From assembly GCA_949318235.1 (NCBI GenBank), contig OX439127.1, positions 31,954,873-32,018,872 on the forward strand: a stretch of DNA of 64,000 nt. The letters are read 5' to 3'. Position 1 is the stretch's first letter; each line of letters starts with the position of its first letter. The notes under the pieces were generated by a model. The model saw nothing but the letters and a program-made list of their open reading frames with translations, was not told where the DNA came from and did not search any database. The stretch comes from Ecdyonurus torrentis. Taxonomy: Eukaryota > Arthropoda > Insecta > Ephemeroptera > Heptageniidae. The position numbers and the translations under genes are program-made. Positions 43,493 through 53,162 of the stretch are shown piece by piece.

Positions 43493-43690
43493 CAGCATCC
43501 TTGGAAGACATAGCAGAGTCAGCATTCCAACTGGTAGCAAGCTTTGGACTCCTAATACGCCTGTGCTTACGTGGAGTTGGCACATTAGGATAGGCAAACT
43601 TGCCTTCCTCGTTCTCTTTATTGTGTGAAGTTGAAGGAATGGCACTGGCATCACCACTTGGACCGTCTGACAGTTTGGGAACTGCTACTA
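43493..43690 (-). CDS. MELK: MELK coding exon 9 (Ser/Thr/Pro-rich linker)
   Basis: Residues 406 (split Val) to 471 plus one base. Features include NKEN, VPTPRKHRR and RSPK, matching in style and order the human NKENVYTP and PKTPVNKN region, which carries Thr-Pro sites phosphorylated in mitosis. Acceptor TTGTGTTTCAG, donor GTGAGTTA. TPR/SPK sites suggest proline-directed phosphorylation; that is inference. Confidence 0.9.
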
Positions 43691-44292
43691 CTGAAACACA
43701 ATAAAATAGGCATATACAATTCCAATTCAAATCCTTATAAGTGAATCATGCTAAGTACTACAAAAGATAAAACAAAATTTTACACAAACTTTTGAATGCA
43801 CTCAAAATAATGTTGTGCAATGTAAATCAACGGAAAGAAAATAGTTTAACAATCAAAATGCATCATGTAGAAAATTAAATTATACTAAAATCTTTAACTT
43901 ATGAAAACAAAACTACAGGAAGTGGGATAAACAGACATTTCTAGGCTGTGAAATAGTCAGGATAGGGTATTTTCTAATGCAGTATTTGAATATATGGTAT
44001 TTGTCTGCAAGTTGCAGACACAAGTGAGTGCATTGGTATCCAAAGCGCTTCTTACATTTAAAAAAAAAAGTGATAGCATAACAGATACTTTATAAAGAAG
44101 CACTTTTTGATACTAATAGCACACCCACTTGATTAATCTTAATCAATAAAATATGACATTAAGGGAGTGGATGACCGACTGATATCTTGCAAACTAGACG
44201 GTTGCAAATTATATCTAAAATTAACACAAAGTAAAGAAGAAATATATAAATATTTAAGTTATTTAAATACCAAATATTTAAGTTATTCCACT

Positions 44293-44633
44293 TTAAAGAT
44301 TACATGCATACATACATACATACATACATACGTACATACATACATACATACATATCATGACGCTATAAATCCCTTTCGGGGTAAGCCAACAACACAGATG
44401 TTTTATCCTGACCCAGTGATAGACCTCCACAACTTCCTATCCTGACATACTTCACTTGCTTCCGCCAGTCTCATACCTTGTTTCATACATTTCCTTTTGC
44501 ATTTCATACTGCGTACATTCTTATTTTTCAAACATCTTCCAACCACCTCAGACCATGATGTTTTAGGCCTGCCTCTATCTCTCCTTCCATCCACTCTACT
44601 ATGAAATACCTGCTTTGCTATTCTTTCATCACC
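44293..44633 (-). pseudogene. RTE-like retroelement fragment, C-terminal piece and (ATGT)n tail
   Basis: The minus strand reads GDERIAKQVFHSRVDGRRDR then GRPKTSW, and later DRKLWRS. This is the standard C-terminus of this retroelement type (GRRxRGRPxxxW ... DRxxWR). After the frame comes TTGGCTTACCCCGAAAGGG and a (ATGT)n tail, both typical of the 3' ends of such elements. No upstream reverse transcriptase domain is present, so this is a 5'-truncated, dead copy. Confidence 0.75.
44306..44355. repeat. (ACAT)n microsatellite
   Basis: About 12 ACAT units with one ACGT. It is the tail of the RTE-like fragment (ATGT on the minus strand). Confidence 0.9.
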
Positions 44634-44634
44634 C

Positions 44635-45391
44635 AGAGTCCCCTCCACCTAACAGGTCTGAGCTACCCCCCTCCACTAGCTAGCTGGCAGAACCGAGCGA
44701 AAGCCCGCGAAATGGCCTTCTCTGTGCTTTTCTTATGGCGGCAAGCCATCCTGAAGCTTTCGGGAAAACTCTTCATTCAGGCACTCATGAGTACTTGGAG
44801 TTAATTTTATGTACTCAATACAAAGCTAAAGAACCATTCTATGCACTGATTAAATTTTTTAAGTCCTAGAAGTATTCTAACAATGAGAAAAATGCCTCTG
44901 AAAACTCATACTTTTAAGTCTGAGTCATACGAAAAGTGAGTGATATTGATGACGTCACAATTATATTTTCGTTGTTTTACTACTTAATATTATTTTTAAA
45001 AATTTTCATTAAGCAAACATGTAATAGAACAATAATTTCAGATAGGTTTATGATGATTTAGAAATTAAACAATAATACGTTGAAGGAAAATTTATAAAGT
45101 GACGTAGTAGTCACTTTCCGTGACTTTCCTTCCCGCCATTCAAGTTTAGCCTCAATTTTCTTCCCTTTCCAGCACTCAAATATTAAAAAAATTGTATTTA
45201 GCCCAGAGAGTATCACTTAGATATTTGGAGGAGCAAAAAATATTCTTAGAAATCCATTTATTTCTATTTTTAAAACCCTCGGAAGTGCCCATTTGATTAA
45301 CGTACAATTTTAAATCGGTAGGTTCGCTCACTCATTTGTTTCACAGCTGACGCGGAGCTTGTCTCAGACCTGAAAGGTGGAGGGGACTCTG
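44635..45391. mobile_element. Non-autonomous hAT-like element inserted in an RTE-like fragment
   Basis: Terminal inverted repeats begin CAGAGTCCCCTCCACCT at both ends (27 of 29 bases match, continuing CAGGTCTGAG). The flanks share CATCACCC at 44627-44634 and 45392-45399; the first C of the left repeat may belong to either. The element is about 757 bases, has no transposase frame and contains a TGACGTCA near 44949. The insertion splits a retroelement reading frame that is continuous when the two flanks are joined. Confidence 0.75.
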
Positions 45392-45480
45392 CATCACCCA
45401 TTCTCTCAACATGACCAAACCACCGTAATACACTGTTCTCATACTTCTCAGTCACAGTTTCTTTTACTCCACATTACATG
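45392..45480 (-). pseudogene. RTE-like retroelement fragment, upstream piece
   Basis: The minus strand translates as VTEKYENSVLRWFGHVERMG, a typical stretch near the C-terminus of RTE-type endonuclease/reverse-transcriptase proteins (xxLRWxGHVxRM). It is cut at its downstream end by the hAT-like element; the next codons are at 44633 and below. Confidence 0.7.
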
Positions 45481-46059
45481 CAAATGTGGAAATTCAAAAT
45501 TTAACTGCAGATTTTATTCAAATTAAATACTTTTTTTTTAATTAAGAAAAAAAAATTAAAAATTAAAAATCAAAAATCAAAAATTTTCGGGACAAAAAAA
45601 CTTATTTTAAAATTTACTTGATTTCATTTGAAAATTATAGTTAGTTATCCTGGAAATAAATAATGTACAGAGAATTATTGTGAAAATAGTTTCTCCTTTA
45701 ACGATTTCCGGTCCAAGTCGGTCACCATTGTTAAAGTAGGTAGATAGAAACATGTAACCAGTCAACTTATTGGTACCAGGTAGCGATGAGTAAGGTACCG
45801 CACAGAAATAAAAAACTTGCACAACTATAGACTGAATTGCAACACTAAAGGTGCAAGTTATTCATTTCATTTTGGTACATTCATACTCAATTGTTTTTAT
45901 ATTTTGCAGCCTAGAGTTTGTAGTTAATTCCAAGTCTTATTATTTTGTTTCTTTTAATTAAATATAGGTATTTACATTATACAATTTTCATATGACCTAG
46001 TTATTATTATTTTTTTTTTTATACATGATTATTCAATTTAGTTTTAATTTATATCTCTA

Positions 46060-46600
46060 TATGTGTGGTGCTAAATTTAGAGCAGAGTGCAGAGATCTAT
46101 TCAAAATTTTAAATATATTAACTTTGCCTTGTGTTTTTATCATGGAATGTGCAATGAAAGTGAAACACAATATCGAATTCTTTAAAAGCCATGAAATAAA
46201 TCATAACCATAATACTAGAAATACAAATAAAATTAAAAGTATATATAAAAGAACTGAGGGTCCTTTCTGTAGTTGTCTGAATATCTATAATAAATTGCCT
46301 TTAGATATGAGAAAGCAAAATGATTCAATACCTTTTAAAAAAAAAAAAAAAAAATCTTATTAAATAAGCAGTATTACTCAATTGATGAATATATGAATGA
46401 TGAAATAATTTAAATACAAATTATAATTTTACACATACATGTCATTTTTTTTTTTTTTTTTTTTTATTTGTATGTTAATTGTAAATAGTTTGACAATCAT
46501 GTCTATATATTTGTCATTTATGGCAATAACCTAGACAAATGCATTGGATTGTATCATGTATGTTGGATGAAAGAAATTAATAAAAGAATTTTGAATTTTA
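46060..46600 (+). pseudogene. 3' fragment of another non-LTR retrotransposon
   Basis: The plus-strand frame around 46076-46330 gives CRDLFKILNILTLPCVFIME, then HNHNTRN and YNKLP, a recurring C-terminal pattern of invertebrate non-LTR reverse transcriptases (LFxxLxILTLPxxYIxE ... HxYNTRN ... FNxLP). The 3' part ends with AATAAAAG and TTTTGAATTTT at about 46578-46600. The rest of the polymerase is absent. It belongs to a different family from the intact element at 48799. Confidence 0.6.
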
Positions 46601-46831
46601 TTTCTCTCCTTTGATTTGCATGGTGCACCTTCCCCCCTCCCCCCCCCCCTCTCTACAACAGCAAAATATTGTTCCGACTTGTCTACATAACTGTATTTTT
46701 CCCCCTTTCAATATTGTATTAGTCAGATGAAATGTAATTAAGACGATTTTATAACTCCACTCTTTAACCTTGTAAAAATTTATGTCAAATTGTTATGACA
46801 GCTTCAATTTTCAACAATAAATTTTGTATAC

Positions 46832-47141
46832 CTGTTTTAGAAGCTGCTTTTGGAGTGGTTGGCACTTCATTTGCATCTTCAACAGCTTGAACTGGCTCAT
46901 AGTTAACCTTAGCCTTAGACCTGATAAGTCCCACATCCACTGTACAGTCTTTGCTGCAGAATGAAAGTAGCTCAGAGTTATCCAAGCCCCCTTCCATTGA
47001 CACATGGATGTTTGTGATGGGAGATCCATTGGAACGATGAGCCAATGTGACCAGAGGAAGGCCACGTTTTTTGCGTTGCTGCAGCAACATGTACATGGCT
47101 GTGTCTGAATCGTACTTCCATTCACGAAGTTCTTCTGCAAG
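46832..47141 (-). CDS. MELK: MELK coding exon 8 (UBA end and linker)
   Basis: Residues 303-405 plus one base. The first part (LAEELREWKYDSDTAMYMLL then QQRKKRG) matches the human UBA C-terminal helix [27 protein letters not shown]. The remainder is an acidic and Ser/Thr-rich linker that diverges from vertebrates. Acceptor GATTAACAG, donor GTATAC. The UBA in MELK/AMPK relatives packs on the kinase and supports activity rather than binding ubiquitin strongly; that is family knowledge. Confidence 0.92.
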
Positions 47142-47210
47142 CTGTTAATCAAACATGAAAATATCATTAAGAATATGTAAATATTGTCAATTGTTTGCAT
47201 ATACACTTAC

Positions 47211-47276
47211 CTTAGATGCATTGACACCTCGCAGCAAAGCCAAAGCATTCAAGCAGTCAGGGTCTAGAGTCTCTCT
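47211..47276 (-). CDS. MELK: MELK coding exon 7 (start of UBA domain)
   Basis: A 66-base exon coding residues 281-302 (RETLDPDCLNALALLRGVNA then SK), phase 0 at both ends, acceptor TTGTTCTCAG and donor GTAAGTG. It aligns with the human segment HLDDDCVTELSVHHRNN that opens the UBA domain. It lies only 69 bases upstream of exon 8. The short length makes it invisible to ORF-length filters; phase and junction fit support it. Confidence 0.88.
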
Positions 47277-47619
47277 CTGAGAACAAAGTAATAGAAAAGT
47301 TGATAACATAAAAATAAATACTCCATGTAGTCAGTAGCTCAGCGGACTGCTGCCCAGTAAGGGTCCTGCTGTTTTCCATTATTCTTTCCTTTTATTTATT
47401 ATAATATCCAAGTGTGATGGTTTCTTTCCCTTCTTTTATCTTATAATATTAATGATACGTAACATAAATATATAAAAAAAGATATCATAAAAAAAAATAC
47501 TTATTAGGTACTGTATCTGTCTATTCATGCTACACTCGGACTGTGGATATATACAAGCCATGCAGTTTGGCTATCAGAGTGTTCTCTGGGCTGGATGAGG
47601 ACTTCCCTATCCTTGTAAT

Positions 47620-47627
47620 ACTGATTG
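47620..47627. repeat. Left 8-base target duplication of the hAT-like element
   Basis: ACTGATTG directly precedes the left end CAGGGCCG and is repeated exactly after the right end. Confidence 0.85.
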
Positions 47628-47982
47628 CAGGGCCGAATTGGCCATAAGAGCTACTCCTCGATCGCAGAGTGCGCCCCCCCTCCCTCTGAGTTGGCGCCCC
47701 TCTGCACCCCAAAGGGGCATTTTTTGTGGTGGAAAAAAAAAACTTAGAAAGATGAAAGGCTCCAAATAATAATAAAAAGCAATAATAAATCATGCTCCTC
47801 TTAATAGTCACTGTCTTTTTCTGTACTAAAAACTAAAAAGATAACATAATATGGAATCTTTACAAATCACAAAAAGAGAGAAGCCAAAGATTTTTTTTCT
47901 TTTCTTTTTTTTTTTTTTTTGCTTTATTTTGTGTGAAAAACATGCCCCCTCTGTAAATCATCAATGTTTTGTTATCATATTC

Positions 47983-48019
<37 letters not shown>

Positions 48020-48564
48020 GAAATTAATTTTAAATTAAAACCAAATGTTATTTTTAAGACGTGAAAATACAGTGCTCCAGATACCTTTTTATTTTCTACT
48101 TTTATATTTATTTATTTTTCAAGTACTAAGAATCTCAAACTGTTGTTTAATTTGCAAATCTCGATAGTGAAACATTTTTTCTTCATGATCATTTGATTGG
48201 ATCGGTGATCGAATCAACGCTTTTTTAAAAATGTGTTGAACACTCCAGGCATAGGGCTTGAGCTAATAGCAGTCTCAAATAATTTTTAGTAGAGCCAATT
48301 ACTTAGTTTAAAAAATTAAAAAATACTTAGAACTTGAGCTGTTGCAAAGCTGTGCCAATTTGCGCAGATGTACAAAACAGATTTAAATATCTTCAAGGAG
48401 AACAATTAATCACAACAAAATTAGTATAGTTAAAAAAAAAAATATAAAAAAAAAAAAAAAAAAAAAAAAAAGGAAATGGAAATGGAAATGTAAGAACAAA
48501 GATAGAAATTGAGTATACACTCTCAAGTAGAGAAATGCAGGGCCAATCTGCTTAACAAATTTTA

Positions 48565-48798
48565 ATGCAAATAAGTAATACAGCATTTATGTATGATGTA
48601 CCATTCACCTAAATGCCTATTAAGCTTTTTTTTTTTTTTTTTTTTTTTTTCTAGAATTTACTTATTAATATTATGATGTTTCTAAAAAATTTTTTAATAA
48701 AATACAATTCAAAAGACATGTCATTTCATATTTTACTACCAAATTTTAATTAAAAAAAAAAAGTCAAAAAACAGGATTGCAACAAAAAAATTGCCTCC
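48565..48798. repeat. Left copy of the 234-base target-site duplication
   Basis: Starts ATGCAAATAAGTAATACAGC and ends TTGCCTCC. It is identical by eye to 53161-53394, including a 25-T run and an A11 run. It continues leftward into the left part of the hAT-like element. Confidence 0.92.
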
Positions 48799-48830
48799 AA
48801 AAAAAGTGTAATATTTCAGTTAATGGTCAC

Positions 48831-49802
48831 ATGGTGTTGAAAAAACTAATTAGTTCTTTAAACATGAGTATGTTGTTGTCTGCGCTGTCAATATTACTTA
48901 TAATAGGTAACATTGAAGCCAACCCAGGACCCGATGTTGAACTTAACCAAGGGCAAGGCAACCTGGCTGAACTAATTAAAAGTGGTAATGATAAGTTGTT
49001 AGCTGCCATACAAGCTGTACAAAGTGATGTAGCTATGCTTAATGGAAAGATGAGTGTTCTGGAGGCAAGTATAAATGACGTTAAAAGTGATATAACTCAA
49101 AATAGTAATAAAATTGAAGAAATAAAGGAAGAAAATAATATACTTGTTAATAAAGTTGAATCACTTGAATTAAAAATACGTGCTAAAAATCTAATTATGT
49201 TTGGAGTTAAGGATTCTGACAATGAAGTATTAGCTGATGTTATTAAAACATTTTTCAGTGAAAATTTACAAGTAATTATTAACGAACAGGACATGGATAA
49301 TTATTATAGAATTGGAAGAAATAAAGGTAAACGTCCTATTATTATTACATTCATGAAACAATCCACAAAACAAACTATATTAAAAAATTCTTTCAAGCTT
49401 AAAAATTCTGGTTTTTCAGTGTCAGAAGATCTTCCACCAAAAGCTAGAGCTAATAAAAAGTTTCTATTGAAATGTGCAGCTCGTGCAAAAGCAAAGAATT
49501 ATGACGTGAAAGTAAGGTCATTTTCTCTGATAGTAAATGGAGAAGAACTGAATTTGTCCCATTTGCAAAGTGATAGCTGGTTAAATAATATTCCGTCTGT
49601 ATCAAGGGAATCCCAAGATAATCGGAAAAGACAAAGAGACAGTGGTGAGGAGTCACCTACTATAGAGATGGAAACACCTGAGGAATCTCAAACTCAATCT
49701 GGGAGGCAGGGAAACGGGATGCGCCCCCCCACGAGGGGGGGTATGAGCAAAAATGCACAACCCAAGCGGGGAAGATCAGGCTCTCGCAACAGGTCCACGT
49801 AA
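48831..49802 (+). CDS. Retrotransposon ORF1 protein (2A-like leader, coiled coil, RRM, C-terminal domain)
   Basis: 323 residues from the first in-frame ATG inside the element; the frame extends upstream only through the target repeat, so that ATG is preferred. Residues 1-25 form a short basic start and a hydrophobic stretch (MLLSALSILLII), directly followed by GNIEANPGP at 26-34, a 2A-like motif predicted to skip the Gly33-Pro34 bond. Residues 55-117 are a heptad-rich coiled coil. From 120 on (NLIMFGV) comes an RRM-like fold, then a C-terminal domain (VSEDLPPKARANKKFLL) as in L1 ORF1p. The last 60 residues are basic, Ser/Arg/Gly-rich and disordered. Family role: a trimeric RNA-binding chaperone packaging element RNA. 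Confidence 0.9.
   Translation: MVLKKLISSLNMSMLLSALSILLIIGNIEANPGPDVELNQGQGNLAELIKSGNDKLLAAIQAVQSDVAMLNGKMSVLEASINDVKSDITQNSNKIEEIKEENNILVNKVESLELKIRAKNLIMFGVKDSDNEVLADVIKTFFSENLQVIINEQDMDNYYRIGRNKGKRPIIITFMKQSTKQTILKNSFKLKNSGFSVSEDLPPKARANKKFLLKCAARAKAKNYDVKVRSFSLIVNGEELNLSHLQSDSWLNNIPSVSRESQDNRKRQRDSGEESPTIEMETPEESQTQSGRQGNGMRPPTRGGMSKNAQPKRGRSGSRNRST
48906..48932 (+). other. 2A-like ribosome-skipping motif GNIEANPGP in ORF1
   Basis: The codons read G-N-I-E-A-N-P-G-P, against the 2A consensus D-V/I-E-x-N-P-G-P. Every fixed position is kept except the leading Asp, which is Asn here. A hydrophobic run directly precedes it, as in known 2A peptides. 2A-like sequences are known at the N-termini of ORF1 products of several non-LTR clades. 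Skipping would release a 33-residue leader. Whether the Asn variant skips is unknown. Confidence 0.7.
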
Positions 49803-49885
49803 AGCTGCCTCCGAAAATTTCACCGGAAGTGACTCTAAACGCTAATTCTCTATCGCTATCCCATTATAATAATCAACACCAGTTC

Positions 49886-52705
49886 ATGAAAATATGTCAT
49901 ACTAATACACAATCTGTTCACTGCGCATCTCATTTTTTAGCTATGAAAACTCTGTTGATAAATAAATGTATTGGTATTATGGCTATGGGTGAAACTTGGT
50001 TTTTAAAATCTCATGCAACTAAATCCTATCAAATTCCAGGTTATCAATTAGTAAGGCATGATAGGGGTAGTGGAGGCGGAGGAGTGGGATGTTATATAAA
50101 AAATGGGATTGATTTTAAAATTATAAGTAGGTCATCTAATCTTCATATGAATATGCCTGAATACTTAATGTTAGAAATAAAAAGTAAGCAAAAGAAATTT
50201 TTACTTACAGTTAACTACCGCAGACCGGGGGGTGAATATATAAATGAGTTAATTAGTGAACTGTCTATTTATAGTACCAAATATGAGGAATGTATTGTTT
50301 TGGGGGACTTCAATGTTAATATTAATGAATATTCTACTGCCAAAGTTAAACTAATTAACGATATGTCTGATTCAGGTCTCATGCTTTTACCCACTAAAAA
50401 TACACATGTAACTTCTACTTCCTTAACTACACTTGACTTAATTTTTGTTTCAAAATATTTTCAAAATTATAAATTTGGCCAATTTCCATTCCCAGATCTA
50501 TCCGCACATGATCTTATTTATTTTTGTTTTCCTATGCCTACTTTAAAGGAGAATCCAAAAAAAAAAATAGAGTTTAGAGATTTTAAAAATATTAATAATG
50601 AAACTCTCCTTGAGGATGCATTTAATATTCCATGGCATGATATAAGCATAATAAATGATTTAAATGAAAAAATGGTAAATGTTAGAAACAATTTAATTAG
50701 TCTATATAATATTCATGCCCCTGTAAAATCATTGGTCTTATCTAAACCTAGTACCCCTTGGATAAATTCGGTTGTAAAAGAGGCCATTATAAGGAGAAAT
50801 AAAGCTAGAAGTAAATTTAACGTAACAAGAAAAGCTGAGGATTTTAAAATATATAAGTCTATGCGTAATAAAGTTAAACAAATGATTGCATTGTCTTTCA
50901 AAAATTTTATTAAAAATTTAATTTCTATCAAAAATAAAAGTAACGTGCTATGGAATAATTTGAGAAAATTTGGTCTTGTGTCTAACAAAAAAGTTAATGC
51001 TATTTTGGATATAAATTTGGAGAAACTGATTCAATATTTCACTGTAACACCTGAATTTAATGCTAGCTTGCAGGGAGTGATCGATTATTACAAAAATAAT
51101 ATTAAGTCAGGTTTATCTAGTGTTGAAAAATTTCATTTCAAGTACATACAACCTTTAGACATAAAAAATTGTATTAATTCAATCACTTCTAGCGCTGTTG
51201 GTAATGACGGTATATCTAAAAAAATGATCTCCCCAATTGTAAATATTTTAATACCTACGCTTTGCTATATCTTTAATTTTTCACTGCAGAATTCAATATT
51301 TCCTGATGCATGGAAAAAATCACTTATAAAGCCTATTCCAAAAATAAGTGACGCTTGTAATCCGTCAGATTTTAGGCCAATAAGTTTACTGTGTTTTTTG
51401 TCCAAAATACTAGAAAAATTAGTTTTTAATCAGATATATGAATATGTTTGTAATAATAACATTCTTGATGTGTATCAATCTGGGTTTAGGAAAAAACACA
51501 GTGTAAATACGGCTCTACTTAAAATCACGGAGGATGTAAGACTTGCGATGGGTAGAGGAGAGGTGACAATATTGGTTCTTCTGGATTATTCTAAGGCGTT
51601 CAATTCAGTCAGTCATGAGTTGCTAATCGCTAAATTATCTTTCTTGAATTTTTCAAACAGCGTTATCGGCTGGGTTAAAAACTACTTAGCAAATCGATCG
51701 CATGCGGTTTTAGGGTTGAATAATCAAATTTCCGACTGGCATACAGTCAAATCAGGGGTTGTTCAGGGTAGCCCAATGTCACCCCTTCTCTATGCTCTCT
51801 ATACTTTTGATGTTAGCTCAGTTATTAAATACTGCATGTACCATCTATATGCAGATGATCTGCAACTGTATATTCATTGTAAGCCTCAGGATATTGAAAC
51901 TGCAGTGTTAAATGTCAACGAGGACTTAAAAAGATTATCAATCTGGTCTAGCAATCATAATCTCAAACTTAATCCTGATAAAACTCAAACGATAATAATT
52001 GGTTCAGACTACAATTTATCTAAAATTAAATCTCCCGCTAAAATTCAAATAAATGGTATATGTATAAATTATAGTGATTTTGTAAAAAATTTAGGTCTGT
52101 TCATTGATAAAAATCTTAATTGGTCGAAACAGGTTTCCTCAGTGTGTCAAAAAGTGCATTTTAAATTACAACAATTATATCCATTTCGTGCCTCAACTCC
52201 AGTTGAAACACGAATAAGACTGGTTAAAACGCTTATTCTTCCACTAATCGACCAAAGTGATTATGTTTATTGTAATATAAATGAATATCAGCTCGGAAGG
52301 TTACAACGAGCGCAAAACAAAGCAATTAGGTATATTTTTAATGTTAAAAGGAACGAACATATAACACCATATTACAGCAAAATGTTAATGTTAAAAATTA
52401 AAGAAAGGCGTAATCTTCACATTCTGTCAATAGTTCATAAAATTATACACGGATACATGCCAGTTTATCTCAACAATTTGTTTACGCCAATAAATCGAGT
52501 CAGTGCGCGCAATACTAGGTCTGATTGTTTTTCACTACAGGCTCCCTTTGTTGGGCGGGATGCTCCTGAGTATGCATTTAAAGTTATAGGCTTCAGGTTG
52601 TGGGATAAACTTGCAAAAAATATTCGTAGTAACCCATCAGTATCTATTTTCAAAGAATATGTGGAGAAAGATTTGCTCAAGCTATTTTTGCAAGCTAAAT
52701 ATTAA
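49886..52705 (+). CDS. Retrotransposon ORF2: APE endonuclease and reverse transcriptase
   Basis: 939 residues from the first ATG (the open frame reaches back to 49682). The endonuclease part shows NTQSV (7-11), GETW with Glu36, GDFNVN with Asp141/Asn143, TLDLIF with Asp184 and SAHD with His208. These are the metal and catalytic residues of the exonuclease-endonuclease-phosphatase family. The reverse transcriptase shows FRPISLL, GFRKKHS, LDYSKAFNSV (Asp567), SGVVQGSPMSPLLYALY and YADD (655-658), followed by NPDKTQ. The C-terminal part has the LPLIDQSDYVY and LQRAQNKAIRYI block usual in Jockey/CR1-type proteins. There is no RNase H. No stop or frameshift interrupts it. It performs target-primed reverse transcription. 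Confidence 0.95.
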   Translation: MKICHTNTQSVHCASHFLAMKTLLINKCIGIMAMGETWFLKSHATKSYQIPGYQLVRHDRGSGGGGVGCYIKNGIDFKIISRSSNLHMNMPEYLMLEIKSKQKKFLLTVNYRRPGGEYINELISELSIYSTKYEECIVLGDFNVNINEYSTAKVKLINDMSDSGLMLLPTKNTHVTSTSLTTLDLIFVSKYFQNYKFGQFPFPDLSAHDLIYFCFPMPTLKENPKKKIEFRDFKNINNETLLEDAFNIPWHDISIINDLNEKMVNVRNNLISLYNIHAPVKSLVLSKPSTPWINSVVKEAIIRRNKARSKFNVTRKAEDFKIYKSMRNKVKQMIALSFKNFIKNLISIKNKSNVLWNNLRKFGLVSNKKVNAILDINLEKLIQYFTVTPEFNASLQGVIDYYKNNIKSGLSSVEKFHFKYIQPLDIKNCINSITSSAVGNDGISKKMISPIVNILIPTLCYIFNFSLQNSIFPDAWKKSLIKPIPKISDACNPSDFRPISLLCFLSKILEKLVFNQIYEYVCNNNILDVYQSGFRKKHSVNTALLKITEDVRLAMGRGEVTILVLLDYSKAFNSVSHELLIAKLSFLNFSNSVIGWVKNYLANRSHAVLGLNNQISDWHTVKSGVVQGSPMSPLLYALYTFDVSSVIKYCMYHLYADDLQLYIHCKPQDIETAVLNVNEDLKRLSIWSSNHNLKLNPDKTQTIIIGSDYNLSKIKSPAKIQINGICINYSDFVKNLGLFIDKNLNWSKQVSSVCQKVHFKLQQLYPFRASTPVETRIRLVKTLILPLIDQSDYVYCNINEYQLGRLQRAQNKAIRYIFNVKRNEHITPYYSKMLMLKIKERRNLHILSIVHKIIHGYMPVYLNNLFTPINRVSARNTRSDCFSLQAPFVGRDAPEYAFKVIGFRLWDKLAKNIRSNPSVSIFKEYVEKDLLKLFLQAKY

Positions 52706-53093
52706 GTTCAGGTCGTTCTAATTTTTGTTTTAGAAAAGTTTGGTGTTCATAATATTAAAATGTCAAATATAAATGTGATTTATGGTTAAATGTTATTGTT
52801 AAAATAATGTGTCAATTTTATTTGAGTGTATACGTATTATCTAATTTAGAAATTATATAGCAGTTATTTAAAAATAACAATGTGAATAATATTATGAAAT
52901 TTATTATTTTTTTTTAGTATTTATTATTAACGATAATTGTTGCAAAATATATAAGTTCAATCGATTGTGAGGTGTAACTGTGCTGATATATATTTTTTTT
53001 TGTTATTGTAATAATGTAGCCTTTACAAATTATATTATCGTTTGTTAATAAGCCTCTGTATAAATTAAATATCTGGTCAAGGTTTTGTAAAAT

Positions 53094-53127
53094 AGGGCTG
53101 TCAAGCCCTCACAACGCCTTAATAAAG

Positions 53128-53160
<33 letters not shown>
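53094..53160 (+). other. Retrotransposon 3' end: stem-loop, AATAAA and (ATT)10 tail
   Basis: AGGGCT-GTCA-AGCCCT (53094-53109) forms a 6-base-pair hairpin with a four-base loop. It is followed 11 bases on by AATAAA and then by exactly ten ATT units. In L2-type elements a 3' stem-loop plus a short tandem tail is recognised by the reverse transcriptase; the same role is inferred here. Confidence 0.6.

Positions 53161-53162
<2 letters not shown>

Larger units (their letters stand above)
43691..46831 (-). other. MELK intron 8
   Basis: 3.1 kb, largely mobile DNA: the RTE-like fragment with its hAT-like insertion (44293-45480) and the non-LTR 3' fragment (46060-46600). The stretch 43691-44290 shows nothing else. 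Confidence 0.7.
48799..53160 (+). mobile_element. Intact non-LTR retrotransposon (Jockey/CR1/L2-like group) with 2A-like leader
   Basis: A 4362-base element with a 32-base 5' leader, ORF1, ORF2, a 455-base 3' part, AATAAA (53121-53126) and an (ATT)10 tail. The borders are set by two identical 234-base direct repeats, one on each side. ORF2 has an APE-type endonuclease and reverse transcriptase but no RNase H, gag, protease or integrase; with an L1-type ORF1 protein this points to the Jockey/CR1/L2 assemblage. Both frames are open and the flanking repeats are identical, so insertion was recent and the copy may still be competent. It lies antisense to MELK in intron 6. A slight 5' truncation cannot be excluded because the leader is so short. 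Confidence 0.93.

Noticed and set aside
44306..44355. CRISPR-like short repeat array
   Set aside because: A four-base microsatellite, the tail of a retroelement. No spacer structure anywhere in the window.
47325..47375. tRNA-like GTAGCTCAGCGGACTGCTGCC near MELK exon 7
   Set aside because: Resembles a D-arm/A-box, but no T-arm or acceptor pairing follows.
48777..48830. Upstream TTG start for ORF1
   Set aside because: It lies in the target-site repeat, outside the element. The first in-element ATG is 48831.
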